A stretch of 64,000 nt of DNA from Erwinia sp. S63. Lineage in GTDB: Bacteria > Pseudomonadota > Gammaproteobacteria > Enterobacterales > Enterobacteriaceae. A program made the position numbers and the translations under genes. The stretch covers positions 62,001 through 126,000 of the forward strand of contig NZ_JACVUP010000006.1 in the NCBI RefSeq assembly GCF_016625195.1, written 5' to 3'. The notes below the pieces were generated by a model. That model was not told the origin of the DNA and searched no databases. It saw only the letters and a program-made list of their open reading frames with translations. Shown one piece after another: positions 45,057-56,963 of this stretch (within the stretch, counting starts at the first letter, position 1; each line of letters starts with the position of its first letter).

Positions 45057-46706
45057 ATGGAAATCTTCTTTACTATTCTCATCATGACGCTGGTGGTGTC
45101 ACTCTCCGGCGTGGCGGCGCGCATATTGCCGTTCCAAATTCCCCTGCCGTTGGTGCAAATTGCCGCCGGTGCATTGCTGGCCGTGCCGAGCTTTGGCCTG
45201 CATGTCGATTTTGACCCCGAGCTGTTCCTCGTGCTGTTCATTCCGCCCCTGCTGTTTGCCGATGGCTGGAAAACGCCGATTAACGAATTCCTGCACCACG
45301 GACGCGAGATCATGGGTCTGGCACTGGTGCTGGTGCTGATTACCGTGGTCGGGATCGGTTATCTGATTTACTGGCTGGTGCCGGGTATTCCGCTGATCCC
45401 TGCCTTCGCGCTGGCTGCGGTGCTGTCACCTACCGATGCCGTGGCGCTCTCCGGCATTGTCGGGGAAGGGCGTATCCCGAAAAAGATCATGTCGATTGTG
45501 CAGGGTGAAGCCCTGATGAACGACGCATCCGGCCTGGTATCACTGAAGTTTGCGGTCGCGGTGGCGATGGGCACCATGGTGTTTACCTGGGGCGGCGCCA
45601 GCGTGGAGTTCCTCAAAGTGGCGATCGGCGGTCTGGTCGCGGGTGTGGCGGTGTGCTGGCTATATGGCCGCTCGCTGCGTCTGCTGAGCCGCTGGAGCGG
45701 TGACGATCCGGCGACGCAAACCGTGCTGCTGCTGCTACTGCCTTTCGCCTCTTATCTGATTGCCGAACATCTGGGCGTGTCAGGCATCCTCGCGGCGGTG
45801 GCTGCGGGTATGACCATTACCCGTTCTGGCATTATCCGCCAGGCACCACTGGCAATGCGTTTACGTGCGAATAGCGTATGGCAGATGCTGGAGTTTGTGT
45901 TTAACGGCATGGTGTTCCTGATGCTGGGCCTGCAACTGCCGGACATTCTGGAAACCTCCGTCGCGCAAGCCAATGCCGATCCGAACGTCGAGCTGTGGAT
46001 GCTGTTCACCGATGTTGCCCTGGTGTATGTCGCCTTGATGATTGTGCGCTTTGGCTGGCTGTGGATGATGCAACGTGCCAGTTTGCGTTTCCTGAAGAAG
46101 AAGCCGCTGGAATTCTCAAACTACTCATTCCGTGAGTTGCTCATCGCCTCTTTTGCCGGTGTGCGTGGTGCCATTACGCTGGCTGGTGTGCTGTCGATTC
46201 CGTTGTTTCTTAGCAATGGCGAACCGTTCCCGGCGCGTTATGAGCTGGTGTTTATTGCCACTGGCGTGATTCTGTTCTCGCTGTTTGTCGGGGTGATTCT
46301 GCTGCCGATATTGTTACGCGGTATGGAAAGCACCGACAAATCGGGACATCGTCGTGAAATCCAGCATGCGCGTGCGGCGATGGCCAATGTGGCGATTGAG
46401 AGCCTGCATAAAATGGAACAGCGGCTGGAAAACGATACTGAAGAAAATATCGATCCGGAGCTGTTGAAAGAGGTCAGTTTGCGCGTGATTGGTAACCTGC
46501 GTCGCCGCGTGGTGGGCAAAGATGAGGTCGATCAGGCGTTGTTTGCCGAAAACCTGGAGCGTCGTTTCCGCCTCAATGCCCTGCGTGCCGAGCGCGCCGA
46601 GGTTTACCATCTGCGCGCGACGCAGGAGATCTCCAACGAGACGATGCAGAAGCTGCTACGCGATCTCGATCTGCTGGAAGCACTGCTGATAGAGAAAGAG
46701 GAATAA
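45057..46706 (+). CDS. yjcE: CPA1-family Na+/H+ antiporter YjcE
   Basis: 549 residues, as in E. coli YjcE. About twelve spans with the ion-binding LSPTDAVALSGIV and GEALMNDASGLVSLKFA motifs, then a ~150-residue charged helical cytoplasmic tail. Start ATG 45057 has AAGGA upstream. It probably exchanges Na+ or K+ for H+ at the inner membrane; physiological role not established. Confidence 0.93.
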   Translation: MEIFFTILIMTLVVSLSGVAARILPFQIPLPLVQIAAGALLAVPSFGLHVDFDPELFLVLFIPPLLFADGWKTPINEFLHHGREIMGLALVLVLITVVGIGYLIYWLVPGIPLIPAFALAAVLSPTDAVALSGIVGEGRIPKKIMSIVQGEALMNDASGLVSLKFAVAVAMGTMVFTWGGASVEFLKVAIGGLVAGVAVCWLYGRSLRLLSRWSGDDPATQTVLLLLLPFASYLIAEHLGVSGILAAVAAGMTITRSGIIRQAPLAMRLRANSVWQMLEFVFNGMVFLMLGLQLPDILETSVAQANADPNVELWMLFTDVALVYVALMIVRFGWLWMMQRASLRFLKKKPLEFSNYSFRELLIASFAGVRGAITLAGVLSIPLFLSNGEPFPARYELVFIATGVILFSLFVGVILLPILLRGMESTDKSGHRREIQHARAAMANVAIESLHKMEQRLENDTEENIDPELLKEVSLRVIGNLRRRVVGKDEVDQALFAENLERRFRLNALRAERAEVYHLRATQEISNETMQKLLRDLDLLEALLIEKEE

Positions 46707-46723
46707 ACCAGACGGCCTACTGG

Positions 46724-46939
46724 AGTGCGGGCCAGAGCACCTCTGCTGCTGCCGGGCCGTCCTCGCGCCGCTGACGCGGTGCCTTCGGCTTCCACGTCGT
46801 GCCTACGGATCGTTCGGGTAAGGCCGTCCTGGCCAACCCGAACTGCCAGTCGCCTCCCTGCGCCTGGCTCCTGGCCCAACGTAAAAGCCTCAACGCTGTG
46901 GATAGCCCTTGCAGCAGCAGAGGCGCTCTGGCCTCCACT
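46724..46939. repeat. ~216-bp GC-rich foldback element
   Basis: Two 29-bp arms (46724-46752 and 46911-46939) are inverted copies with three mismatches; the arms share GGCCAGAGC and CCTCTGCTGCTGC. Inside lies a second hairpin, GTTCGGGT (46812-46819) / ACCCGAAC (46836-46843) around GGCC-GTCCT-GGCC. A further AGTGCGGG/CCCGCACT pair (46724-46731, 46959-46966) extends the outer stem. It fills the space between convergent yjcE and the LysR gene and encodes no plausible protein. Non-autonomous (MITE-like) element or structured RNA. Confidence 0.65.
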
Positions 46940-46995
46940 ATCGTGCCCTTTTTAACAACCCGCACTGAAGCGCGCCTGGCCAAATTAGTACATCA

Positions 46996-47898
46996 CTACA
47001 CCGACAACCGTGGCGGCGCGTCCGGCCAGTGCTCGCGGCAGCACTCTATCCATGCCTGCGCACTGCGCGACAGATAGCTGCCTTCGCGCCAGATCAACCC
47101 CAGACTCCACTGCAACTCCGATTCCAGCGGCAACCACAATAGCGATTGTTTATCCAGCCGCTGGCAAATCGGCTCGGGTAAGATCGCCAACCCCATCTCC
47201 GCCTGCACCATCGCCGCCAGAAAATCCCACTGCGCGCTGCGCACGGCAATGTCTGGCGTAAGTCCCTGACGCTGAAACGCCTTCATTAGCTGACGATTGA
47301 GTGAGAACTCCTCATTCAGGATCAGCAGTGGATGAGCCGCCAGTTCCTTCAGACCCAGGCTACTTCGATTGAGCCACTGCGCGTGACGTGGCAGCAGCAC
47401 GCACAAAGGATGACGCATCAGTTCCAGCGTATTGAGCGGCAGATCGGCATCGACCGGCAGCGCAGTGAGGGCGATATCCAGGCCGCCACTCAACACTGCC
47501 TGCTGCACCGTTAAGCCGCCGGACTCGACAATCTTCAATTGCACGCCCGGATAGCGACGGCGAAACGCGGAGATCGAACCGGCGATTTGCATCCCGACCA
47601 TCGGCGGGATGCCCAGCCGCAGTTCACCGGTTTTCAATTCATTGATGTCACCGATCTGCGCTTCCAGCTGATGAAACTCCTGCAAAATCGCCAGCCCACG
47701 CTGATACACCGCCTGGCCGCTATCGGTAAGATGCAGTTTTCGTCCCTCGCGCAACAGCAGCGTACAGCCGAGTTCCTCCTCCAGCTGGCGCAGCATTTTG
47801 CTGATGGTCGGTTGCGTGACATATAGCTTCTCAGCAGCACGGGTAAAGCTTTGCTGGCGCACCACTTCGGTGAAATAGCGCAGGGCGCGGACATCCAT
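46996..47898 (-). CDS. LysR-family regulator, probably of the adjacent cidA/lrgB genes
   Basis: A 300-residue LysR protein: winged HTH about 1-60 (SFTRAAEKLYVTQPTISKMLRQLEEELG) and a periplasmic-binding-fold effector domain from about 90. It is divergent from a CidA/LrgB pair with 105 bases between, the arrangement of CidR with cidAB in Gram-positives and of similar enterobacterial loci. Effector is probably a carboxylate such as acetate or pyruvate; inferred. Confidence 0.87.
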   Translation of the reverse strand: MDVRALRYFTEVVRQQSFTRAAEKLYVTQPTISKMLRQLEEELGCTLLLREGRKLHLTDSGQAVYQRGLAILQEFHQLEAQIGDINELKTGELRLGIPPMVGMQIAGSISAFRRRYPGVQLKIVESGGLTVQQAVLSGGLDIALTALPVDADLPLNTLELMRHPLCVLLPRHAQWLNRSSLGLKELAAHPLLILNEEFSLNRQLMKAFQRQGLTPDIAVRSAQWDFLAAMVQAEMGLAILPEPICQRLDKQSLLWLPLESELQWSLGLIWREGSYLSRSAQAWIECCREHWPDAPPRLSV

Positions 47899-48003
47899 AA
47901 AGCATTCCTTTTTGGCATAGTTTGAATGATTTTAATTCATTTCTTTCACGGTTTGCTCGGGATTTATACTGAAGCCCACATTCAATACCGGGGAGAGAGG
48001 AAA

Positions 48004-48429
48004 ATGGCGTTGGCGATAAGTCCGCGTAGAACGGATATCCTGCAACGTGTATTCGTGCCGTTACAGCTGGTGCTGTATATCGGCCTGTTCATGGCCAGCG
48101 ACAAGCTGGTGACCTGGTTGCATTTGCCATTGCCTGCCAATGTGGTGGGGATGGTGCTACTGCTGTTGCTGATCATGACGCGCGTAGTGCCGCTGCGTTG
48201 GGTCAAAGCCGGTGCCAACTGGCTGCTGGCGGAAATGCTGCTGTTCTTTATTCCTGCCGTCGTGGCGGTGGTCAACTACAGCGATTTATTGCGCAGTGAA
48301 GGCTGGCGTATCTGTGTGGTGATTGCGGTGAGTACTTTGTTAGTACTGGCGGCGACCTCGCTGGTGGTGGATCGTCTGTACCGTTTTGAACTGGCGCGTG
48401 CGGCGCGTAAGCAGGCGCATCATGGCTGA
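48004..48429 (+). CDS. CidA/LrgA-family holin-like protein
   Basis: 141 residues with four membrane spans: LQLVLYIGLFMASDKLVTWL, LPANVVGMVLLLLLI, NWLLAEMLLFFIPAVVAVVNY and a last span. This is the LrgA/CidA pattern. ATG at 48004 follows GAGAGG and starts just before the conserved region. Such proteins affect murein hydrolase activity, or export of pyruvate/acetate-related products. The gene overlaps the following lrgB-type gene by 8 bases. Confidence 0.87.
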   Translation: MALAISPRRTDILQRVFVPLQLVLYIGLFMASDKLVTWLHLPLPANVVGMVLLLLLIMTRVVPLRWVKAGANWLLAEMLLFFIPAVVAVVNYSDLLRSEGWRICVVIAVSTLLVLAATSLVVDRLYRFELARAARKQAHHG

Positions 48430-49117
48430 TTTGATCATTAGCCTGCTGTGCCTGGCGCTGACGCTGCTGGTTTATTACATCAATAAACGCCTTTATCGCC
48501 GCAAACAGACATTGCTGCTGATGCCGCTGGTGATGACGCCGGTGGTGCTGGTGGCACTGCTACTGCTAACACACGTCAGCTGGAAAGATTACATCGCGGA
48601 AAGCCACTGGCTAATCTGGCTGCTGGGCCCGGCAACGCTGGCGTTTGCGGTGCCAGTGTATGAGAACCTGGAGATCATCAAGCGTCACTGGCTATCGCTG
48701 AGTGTCGGCGTGTTAACCGCGACCCTGGTGGCGGTGTGCAGCTCTGTATGGCTGGCGCGACTGCTGATGCTGCCGGAAACCATCCAGCGCAGCCTCGCGG
48801 TGCGTTCGATTACCACGCCATTTGCAATGGCGGCTGCGTTACCGATTGGCGGTCAGCCGGATTTGGTGGCGCTGTTTGTGGTGATTACCGGGGTGTTTGG
48901 TATGGCAGTAGGCGATGTGCTGTTTCTGCGGATCGCTATCAAACAGGGCGTGGCGAAAGGCGCCGGATTTGGTGCCGCGTCACACGGTGCGGGCACCGCA
49001 CGCGCTTATCAATTAGGTCAGCAAGAGGGCGTGGTATCGAGCCTGGTGATGATGCTGTCGGGCGTGGTGACGGTCATTTTGGCTCCGCTGCTGAGCCACT
49101 TGCTGTGGGCGGCTTAA
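48422..49117 (+). CDS. LrgB/CidB-family protein
   Basis: 231 residues, about eight membrane spans, with family hallmarks RSITTPFAMAAALPIGGQPDL and GAASHGAGTARAYQLGQQEG. It starts inside the last codons of the CidA/LrgA gene, so translation is coupled and the two proteins act together in the inner membrane. E. coli has YohJ/YohK elsewhere; this is a distinct copy inserted between yjcE and actP. Confidence 0.9.
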   Translation: MADLIISLLCLALTLLVYYINKRLYRRKQTLLLMPLVMTPVVLVALLLLTHVSWKDYIAESHWLIWLLGPATLAFAVPVYENLEIIKRHWLSLSVGVLTATLVAVCSSVWLARLLMLPETIQRSLAVRSITTPFAMAAALPIGGQPDLVALFVVITGVFGMAVGDVLFLRIAIKQGVAKGAGFGAASHGAGTARAYQLGQQEGVVSSLVMMLSGVVTVILAPLLSHLLWAA

Positions 49118-49236
49118 TTGGCCGCGTTGCGCACTGTCATCGATTTTTACGTAAAGCTTTCCAAATAAAGTTGTCTCCTGCTCTCAGGCTGTTACCCTTT
49201 GCGCCGACTTATTTGTCCTTCATGGAGTGGAATCAT

Positions 49237-49782
49237 ATGTTTAAGCAACTTGTTACTGGAAGCGTATTGGGTCTGGCACTGCTGAGCAGCGGCGCGCAGG
49301 CAATTGAGGGCAGTGTTGACGTGGGTGAGCATAGCACCAACCTGAACCTTGGCCTCGGCACAACTTCTCCTGGCCTGTTCCTGAAAGGCAACTGGCTGCG
49401 CAGCGATCACGATGGCAGCACCTACGGTTTAGGAGCGGGTTATAACATCGATCTGGGCGATTTCCGCATTGCTCCTACCGCTAAAGCACTGTTCACCCAT
49501 CCGGAAGATGGTCGTGATGGCTTCACCGTTGCTGTAGGTGCCGGTGCACAGTACAACTTCAACAGCATGTGGGGCCTGTACGGTGAATACTACTATGCGC
49601 CAGAAGCGTTCTCCGATCGTCTGGACAGCTACAAAGAAGCGTCTGGTGGTCTGAGCTTCACCCCGATCTCACTGCTGAATCTGCGTGTGGGTTATCAGTA
49701 CATCGAGCTGAACAACAAAGGCGATCGCAAAGACAACGTGCTGGTCGATGGCCCGTATGTGGGCGCGTCACTGCGTTTCTAA
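49237..49782 (+). CDS. yfaZ: YfaZ-family outer-membrane protein
   Basis: 181 residues with a signal peptide (MFKQLVTGSVLGLALLSSGAQA, cleaved near residue 22) followed by amphipathic beta strands and a terminal SLRF, ending in Phe as outer-membrane barrels do. E. coli YfaZ has about 180 residues. Start ATG 49237 has GGAG upstream; the same frame is open far upstream within lrgB but is only a shadow. Function unknown. E. coli yfaZ lies elsewhere. Confidence 0.85.
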   Translation: MFKQLVTGSVLGLALLSSGAQAIEGSVDVGEHSTNLNLGLGTTSPGLFLKGNWLRSDHDGSTYGLGAGYNIDLGDFRIAPTAKALFTHPEDGRDGFTVAVGAGAQYNFNSMWGLYGEYYYAPEAFSDRLDSYKEASGGLSFTPISLLNLRVGYQYIELNNKGDRKDNVLVDGPYVGASLRF

Positions 49783-49835
49783 TGATGAAATCCGATGCAC
49801 CTGATGGCGCATCTGATTCAACATCGCACAAACTG

Positions 49836-49863
49836 AATGCCGCCCATTTGGGCGGCATTTTTG
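49836..49863. terminator. Bidirectional terminator between yfaZ and actP
   Basis: AATGCCGCCC-ATTT-GGGCGGCATT then TTTTGTTT: a perfect 10-bp stem between convergent stop codons. Confidence 0.9.
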
Positions 49864-49864
49864 T

Positions 49865-51517
49865 TTAATGCGCTTTGCCCTGCGAGATTCCTACTCCAGT
49901 TTGAGAGCGAATAAACTGACCACGGAATTTAGCCCGCTCTTCAGCACCCTGTCTGGAGTGATCGGTAATCGAGAACAGCCAGGTGCCGATAAACGCCGCC
50001 GCCATTGAGAACAGTGCCGGATACTCATACGGATAGACCGGTTTGGCGTGCCCTAAAACCTGCACCCAAATGGTCGGACCGAGAATCATCAGTACCACAG
50101 CGGTAATCAGCCCCAGCCAACCGCCAATCATCGCGCCGCGCGTGGTCAGTTTCGACCAGTACATCGAGAGCAAAATAATCGGGAAGTTACAGCTGGCCGC
50201 AATCGAGAACGCCAGGCCGACCATAAAGGCGATATTCTGTTTCTCAAACGCGATACCCAACACAATCGCCACCACGCCAAGAATCAGCACGGTAATTTTC
50301 GACACCCGCAACTCATCACGCTCAGTCGCCTGACCTTTGCGGATCACGCTGGCATACAGGTCATGAGAAACCGCAGAAGCCCCGGCCAGCGTCAGTCCGG
50401 CAACCACCGCCAGAATCGTGGCGAAGGCCACCGCCGAGATAAAGCCGAGGAACAGACTGCCGCCCACCGCATTCGCCAGATGGACTGCCGCCATATTGGT
50501 GCCGCCAATCAGCGCGCCTGAAGCATCTTTGAAGGCCGGATTCGCGCCGACCAGTAGAATAGCGCCAAAGCCGATGATAAAGGTCAGGAAGTAGAAGTAG
50601 CCCATAAAGCCAGTGGCCCAGAACACGCTCTTACGCGCTTCACGTGCATCCGCCACGGTAAAGAAGCGCATCAGGATATGCGGTAAGCCGGCGGTCCCAA
50701 ACATCAGTCCTAAGCCGAGCGACAGCGCCGATATCGGATCTTTCACCAGACCGCCCGGTTGCATAATCGCCGCGCCTTTCGGGTGCACTGCCATGGCTTC
50801 GGTAAACAGCGTGTTGAAGCTGAAGCCGGTGGCTTTCATCACCATAATCGCCATAAAGCTGGCACCGAACAGCAGCAGCACGGCTTTGATGATTTGTACC
50901 CATGTGGTGGCCAGCATGCCGCCAAACAACACATACATCACCATCAAAATACCCACCAGCACCACGGCGATATGGTAATCAAGACCAAACAGCAGCTGAA
51001 TCAGTTTGCCTGCGCCAACCATCTGTGCAATCAGATACAGCGCCACCACCACCAGTGAGCCGCAGGCTGACAGGGTGCGAATGGGTTTTTGCTGCAGGCG
51101 ATAAGAGGCTACATCGGCAAAGGTGTAACGTCCGAGGTTACGCAAGCGCTCGGCAATTAAGAACAAAATCATCGGCCATCCGACCAGGAAGCCCAGCGAG
51201 TAGATCAACCCGTCGTAGCCCGAGGTGTAAACCAGCGCCGATATCCCGAGGAACGAGGCCGCAGACATAAAGTCACCGGCCATCGCCAGACCATTCTGGA
51301 AGCCAGTAATGTTGCCGCCCGCCGTGTAGTAATCACTTCGGGAACGGGTACGTTTGGAGGCCCAGTAGGTGATGCCGAGCGTGGCTGCCACAAACACTAC
51401 GAACATGATGATGGCTTCATAATTGGTGGCCTGTTTTTGCACCGCGCCGGTAATGGCATCGGCGGCAAACACGCTGGCAGGCACTACCGCTAACAAGGCG
51501 GAGAACAGGCGCTTCAT
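49865..51517 (-). CDS. actP: Acetate/glycolate cation symporter ActP
   Basis: A 550-residue sodium:solute symporter (549 in E. coli) with an N-terminal signal-like segment ([21 protein letters not shown]) and about thirteen spans. Motifs include [23 protein letters not shown] and [15 protein letters not shown]. It scavenges acetate and glycolate. The start ATG overlaps the yjcH stop by four bases (ATGA). Third gene of the acs-yjcH-actP operon. Confidence 0.96.
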   Translation of the reverse strand: MKRLFSALLAVVPASVFAADAITGAVQKQATNYEAIIMFVVFVAATLGITYWASKRTRSRSDYYTAGGNITGFQNGLAMAGDFMSAASFLGISALVYTSGYDGLIYSLGFLVGWPMILFLIAERLRNLGRYTFADVASYRLQQKPIRTLSACGSLVVVALYLIAQMVGAGKLIQLLFGLDYHIAVVLVGILMVMYVLFGGMLATTWVQIIKAVLLLFGASFMAIMVMKATGFSFNTLFTEAMAVHPKGAAIMQPGGLVKDPISALSLGLGLMFGTAGLPHILMRFFTVADAREARKSVFWATGFMGYFYFLTFIIGFGAILLVGANPAFKDASGALIGGTNMAAVHLANAVGGSLFLGFISAVAFATILAVVAGLTLAGASAVSHDLYASVIRKGQATERDELRVSKITVLILGVVAIVLGIAFEKQNIAFMVGLAFSIAASCNFPIILLSMYWSKLTTRGAMIGGWLGLITAVVLMILGPTIWVQVLGHAKPVYPYEYPALFSMAAAFIGTWLFSITDHSRQGAEERAKFRGQFIRSQTGVGISQGKAH

Positions 51518-51843
51518 GATTTCACCCCGCTCAGGATCTGTTTGGTCAGGCGATCAAACTCGCCGTTAGCACGCCAGACATAGATGCCGGTGAGCAGGAA
51601 TGACACCACAATTAAGCCGACGCCGATGGGTATCCCGCGGGTGACGTTTGTGCCTTCATGCAGCGGCGTACCGAGCCAGCCAGGGGCGAAGGCGATCAGC
51701 AAAATAAAGCCGACGTACAACACCAGCATGATGATACTGAGCAACAGCGCAAAGGACTGGCGCTTGTGCACCAGTTCCTGAAAACGCGGGTTACTCTCGA
51801 TTTGTTGCCAGACTGCTTCCTGTTGATTTAGGGCTTCGTTCAT
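51514..51843 (-). CDS. yjcH: DUF485 membrane protein YjcH
   Basis: 109 residues with two membrane spans ([46 protein letters not shown]) nearly identical to E. coli YjcH. ATG 51843 is preceded by GGAG; a GTG three bases earlier is less likely. It is always found with ActP and probably assists it. Coupled to actP through ATGA. Confidence 0.95.
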   Translation of the reverse strand: MNEALNQQEAVWQQIESNPRFQELVHKRQSFALLLSIIMLVLYVGFILLIAFAPGWLGTPLHEGTNVTRGIPIGVGLIVVSFLLTGIYVWRANGEFDRLTKQILSGVKS

Positions 51844-51961
51844 CACAGTTTCTCCAGAGGAAAGGCAGGCAGATATCTCACGGTTAAATGATTTAAACTG
51901 CTGAATATTCTAATTATATAGGTTGTGCGATGGTGAAAAGCGTACGGCGTAAGGTAGGGAT

Positions 51962-52003
51962 GACGGAGAGTAGCCTGCCGTGGACAGGCTGACACTCTCC
52001 GTC
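51962..52003 (-). other. Long intercistronic hairpin between acs and yjcH
   Basis: GACGGAGAGT (51962-51971) pairs with ACTCTCCGTC (51994-52003), enclosing AGCCTG/CAGGCT, in the 170-base gap after acs. There is no U-run. It could protect the acs message from 3' decay or partly terminate, giving more Acs than YjcH-ActP. Confidence 0.6.
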
Positions 52004-52016
52004 GCGTCGATGCCGG

Positions 52017-53972
<1,956 letters not shown>

Positions 53973-54553
53973 GGCTGACCTCCTTGAAGATGTTAATCAT
54001 ATGTCAATCAAAGGTTAATTGAAGAGCACGGCTGGGCTTTGTTTCTGTTTTGTAGTCTGGATCACGACCTTTTGTATGCCTGAAAAGCGCCCGAATTCAT
54101 ACTGTTCATCACCGAAACCAATGAGACCTAAACCGGGGCTTTAAGCGGAATCAGACGATGGCGCTGGTCAAATAATCAGCAAACGCGCTGGCGTGTTTTT
54201 TGTCCATTTTTGAATAGCTATGCGGAAAATTATCGAATTAACACTTTTCATAACAGCGAGTTATGACTAAAAGTCAATGTCAGCATTTTATGCTACTCAG
54301 TTGCGCAGGATTTACGCTAACCCCCCAGGGGTTGCAATTACCGTAGTGAAAATGGTACTTATCTCGGCCCTGTTCAGCAGGTATCCACTCAGGCTGCATC
54401 ATCGCGCAGGCGCAAAATGCTTACGCAGCAGTGTCTGATGCAGCCCACTATAACCCTCTATTTTATCGGGCTTTTGCTCACTTCCCTGTGCGTCATGTCT
54501 TCTGCAGCTTCGCAGAGGAGCAAAGGGGTTTTTACTGAGGAAAGTAACGCGTT
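53973..54553. other. 581-bp regulatory region between divergent acs and gltP
   Basis: No gene is seen. At 54051-54066 TGTAG-TCTGGA-TCACG matches the CRP frame TGTGA-N6-TCACA at 8 of 10 bases, about 80 bases before acs, and may be one of its CRP sites. CCCC-CCA-GGGG near 54320 forms a small hairpin. The E. coli nrf genes that face acs are absent, and gltP has moved up beside it. Confidence 0.45.
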
Positions 54554-55855
54554 ATGAAAGGTTTTAAGCTCACCCTTGCCTGGCAAATTTTGATTGCCTT
54601 GATTCTCGGCGTTATCGTCGGAACCGTGCTGCATAATCAGCCAGACGATCGTGAATGGTTAATCGCTAACATTCTCACCCCTGCAGGCGACATCTTCATT
54701 CATCTGATCAAGATGATTGTGGTGCCGATTGTGATTTCCTCCCTGATTGTCGGCATTGCTGGCGTCGGCGATGCGAAAAAACTGGGGCGTATTGGTGTCA
54801 AAACCATCGTCTATTTTGAAGTGATCACCACCATTGCCATTGTGGTCGGCATTACGCTGGCCAACGTATTCCAGCCAGGTAGCGGCATTGATATGTCTAC
54901 GCTGGTAACGGTGGACATCTCTAAATACGAAGCCACAACGGAAGCGGTACAGGGGGCGCCTCACGGCCTGGTGACCACCATTCTGTCGCTGATCCCGCAG
55001 AACATTTTCGCCTCGCTGGTGAAGGGCGACATGCTGCCGATTATCTTCTTCTCGGTGCTGTTTGGTATGGGCTTGTCAGCGCTGCCTTCAGAACATCGTG
55101 ATCCGCTGGTGACCGTGTTCCGTTCAGTGTCTGAAACCATGTTTAAAGTGACGCACATGATCATGCGCTATGCGCCAGTCGGTGTGTTTGCGCTGATTGC
55201 GGTCACTATCGCCAACTTTGGTTTTGCCTCGCTCTATCCGCTGGCCAAGCTGGTGTTGCTGGTGTACGTGGCGATTCTGTTCTTTGCTTTCGTGGTGTTG
55301 GGTACGGTCGCGCGCATGTGCAAACTGCGTATTACCACGCTGATGCGCATCCTGAAAGATGAGCTGATTCTGGCCTATTCCACCTCCAGCTCAGAAACCG
55401 TGCTGCCACGCATCATGCAGAAGATGGAAGCCTACGGTGCGCCTAAAGCCATCACCAGCTTCGTGGTGCCAACCGGTTACTCGTTTAACCTTGATGGTTC
55501 AACGCTGTATCAGAGCATCGCGGCGATCTTTATCGCGCAGCTGTACGGTATCGATCTGTCGCTGACCGATGAAATCATTCTGGTGCTGACGCTGATGGTG
55601 ACCTCGAAAGGGATTGCTGGCGTGCCGGGCGTTTCCTTTGTGGTGCTGCTGGCAACACTGGGCAGCGTGGGTATTCCACTGGAAGGCCTGGCGTTTATCG
55701 CCGGTGTGGACCGCATCATGGACATGGCGCGTACTGCGCTGAATGTGATCGGCAATGCGCTGGCGGTGCTGGTGATTGCACGCTGGGAAAACCAGTTCGA
55801 CACCAAACAGGCCGAAGCCTACGAGCTGCAACTGCGCACGCAAAATGCCAGTTAA
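54554..55855 (+). CDS. gltP: Proton/glutamate-aspartate symporter
   Basis: A 433-residue DAACS-family carrier (437 in E. coli). The hairpin serine motif YSTSSSETVLPR, NLDGSTLYQSIAAIFIAQ, and VDRIMDMARTALNVIGNALA substrate-site motif are intact. It imports L-glutamate and L-aspartate with protons across the inner membrane. Start ATG follows GGAAAG. A terminator follows. Confidence 0.96.
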   Translation: MKGFKLTLAWQILIALILGVIVGTVLHNQPDDREWLIANILTPAGDIFIHLIKMIVVPIVISSLIVGIAGVGDAKKLGRIGVKTIVYFEVITTIAIVVGITLANVFQPGSGIDMSTLVTVDISKYEATTEAVQGAPHGLVTTILSLIPQNIFASLVKGDMLPIIFFSVLFGMGLSALPSEHRDPLVTVFRSVSETMFKVTHMIMRYAPVGVFALIAVTIANFGFASLYPLAKLVLLVYVAILFFAFVVLGTVARMCKLRITTLMRILKDELILAYSTSSSETVLPRIMQKMEAYGAPKAITSFVVPTGYSFNLDGSTLYQSIAAIFIAQLYGIDLSLTDEIILVLTLMVTSKGIAGVPGVSFVVLLATLGSVGIPLEGLAFIAGVDRIMDMARTALNVIGNALAVLVIARWENQFDTKQAEAYELQLRTQNAS

Positions 55856-55919
55856 GGCCATTGGCCGTAACGAAATCACGACTTCAGTTGCGTAATGCAC
55901 CTTGAAGCGTAGTTAACGA

Positions 55920-55944
55920 AACCCGCCATCCGGCGGGTTTTTTT
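55920..55944 (+). terminator. Terminator after gltP
   Basis: ACCCGCC-ATCC-GGCGGGT with seven T's; A's on the 5' side. About 65 bases after the gltP stop. Confidence 0.92.
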
Positions 55945-55989
55945 ATGCCTGCCTCTGCAAAAAGTACAAAAACATGACGACCGAACAGG

Positions 55990-56034
55990 AATTAACAATT
56001 CAAAATGGTATATAGTTTTTTGAATAAATTATTC
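55990..56034. promoter_or_regulatory. Two small palindromes before murQ (candidate RpiR-type operators)
   Basis: GAATT-AAC-AATTC (55990-56002) and GAATAA-A-TTATTC (56022-56034) lie in the murQ promoter region. MurR, an RpiR-family repressor, controls murQP in E. coli; these symmetric AT-rich sites are reasonable targets, but no murR gene is seen here. Confidence 0.4.
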
Positions 56035-56051
56035 TTTCACAGGAGTGCGTG

Positions 56052-56963
56052 ATGCAGATCGACCTCAGCCAGATGATCACCGAAGGCCGTAACCCGGCGA
56101 GCCAAAACATTGACGAGCTATCCACTGAAGCGATGCTGCGCGTCATTAATGATGAAGACAAAAAAGTGGCGCTGGCGGTGGAAGCGATTGTGCCGCAGAT
56201 CGCGCAGGTGGTGGATGCCATTACTGCGGCCTTTAGCAACGGCGGGCGCCTCATCTATTGCGGAGCAGGCACGTCGGGCCGCCTCGGTATTCTCGATGCC
56301 AGCGAGTGCCCACCGACCTTCGGTACGCCGCGTTCGCAAGTGGTGGGTTTAATTGCCGGCGGGCACACCGCGATTTTGCAGGCGGTGGAGAATGCGGAAG
56401 ACAACGTCGAACAGGGTGCACAGGATTTAAAGGACATCGATTTCAACGCCAATGACGTGCTGGTGGGGATAGCTGCCAGCGGCCGTACGCCATATGTGCT
56501 GGGTGCGCTGGCGTATGCGAAACAGCAGGGCGCGTTCAGCGCGGCATTAACCTGCAATCCCAACAGTCCGATGTCACAGGCTGCGGATGTAGCACTCACC
56601 CCGGTAGTGGGGCCAGAAGTGGTCACCGGTTCTTCACGCATGAAAGCCGGCACCGCACAGAAGCTGGTGCTCAATATGCTGACCACCGGCGCGATGATCC
56701 GTAGCGGTAAGGTGTATGGCAACCTGATGGTGGATGTGGAAGCCACTAACCAAAAGCTGGTGCAGCGCCAAATCAACATCGTCAAACAGGCCACCGACTG
56801 TGACGATGCCACCGCACAGCAGGCGCTGAACGCATGTCAGGGGCACTGCAAAACGGCAATTGTGATGGTGCTGGCAGGATTGGATGCCAGCGAGGCCCAG
56901 GCGCTGCTGAAGCAAAACAGCGGCTTTATCCGTAACGCGTTGCGTGACGCAGGAGCGCAATAA
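56052..56963 (+). CDS. murQ: N-acetylmuramic acid 6-phosphate etherase
   Basis: A 303-residue SIS-domain lyase that removes D-lactate from MurNAc-6-P to give GlcNAc-6-P, in the cytoplasm. [23 protein letters not shown] contains the sugar-phosphate loop and the catalytic Glu85; [17 protein letters not shown] is the second motif. ATG 56052 follows AGGAG; the GTG just before is unlikely. Its stop overlaps the murP start (TAATG). Confidence 0.96.
   Translation: MQIDLSQMITEGRNPASQNIDELSTEAMLRVINDEDKKVALAVEAIVPQIAQVVDAITAAFSNGGRLIYCGAGTSGRLGILDASECPPTFGTPRSQVVGLIAGGHTAILQAVENAEDNVEQGAQDLKDIDFNANDVLVGIAASGRTPYVLGALAYAKQQGAFSAALTCNPNSPMSQAADVALTPVVGPEVVTGSSRMKAGTAQKLVLNMLTTGAMIRSGKVYGNLMVDVEATNQKLVQRQINIVKQATDCDDATAQQALNACQGHCKTAIVMVLAGLDASEAQALLKQNSGFIRNALRDAGAQ

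Noticed and set aside
44339..45313. 324-codon antisense frame across ghxP and yjcE
   Set aside because: It spans two conserved genes on the other strand and has no coherent domain; a shadow frame.
48736..49236. Long N-terminal extension of the YfaZ frame into lrgB
   Set aside because: The 167 upstream codons overlap lrgB, and the signal peptide begins only at 49237, which has its own SD.
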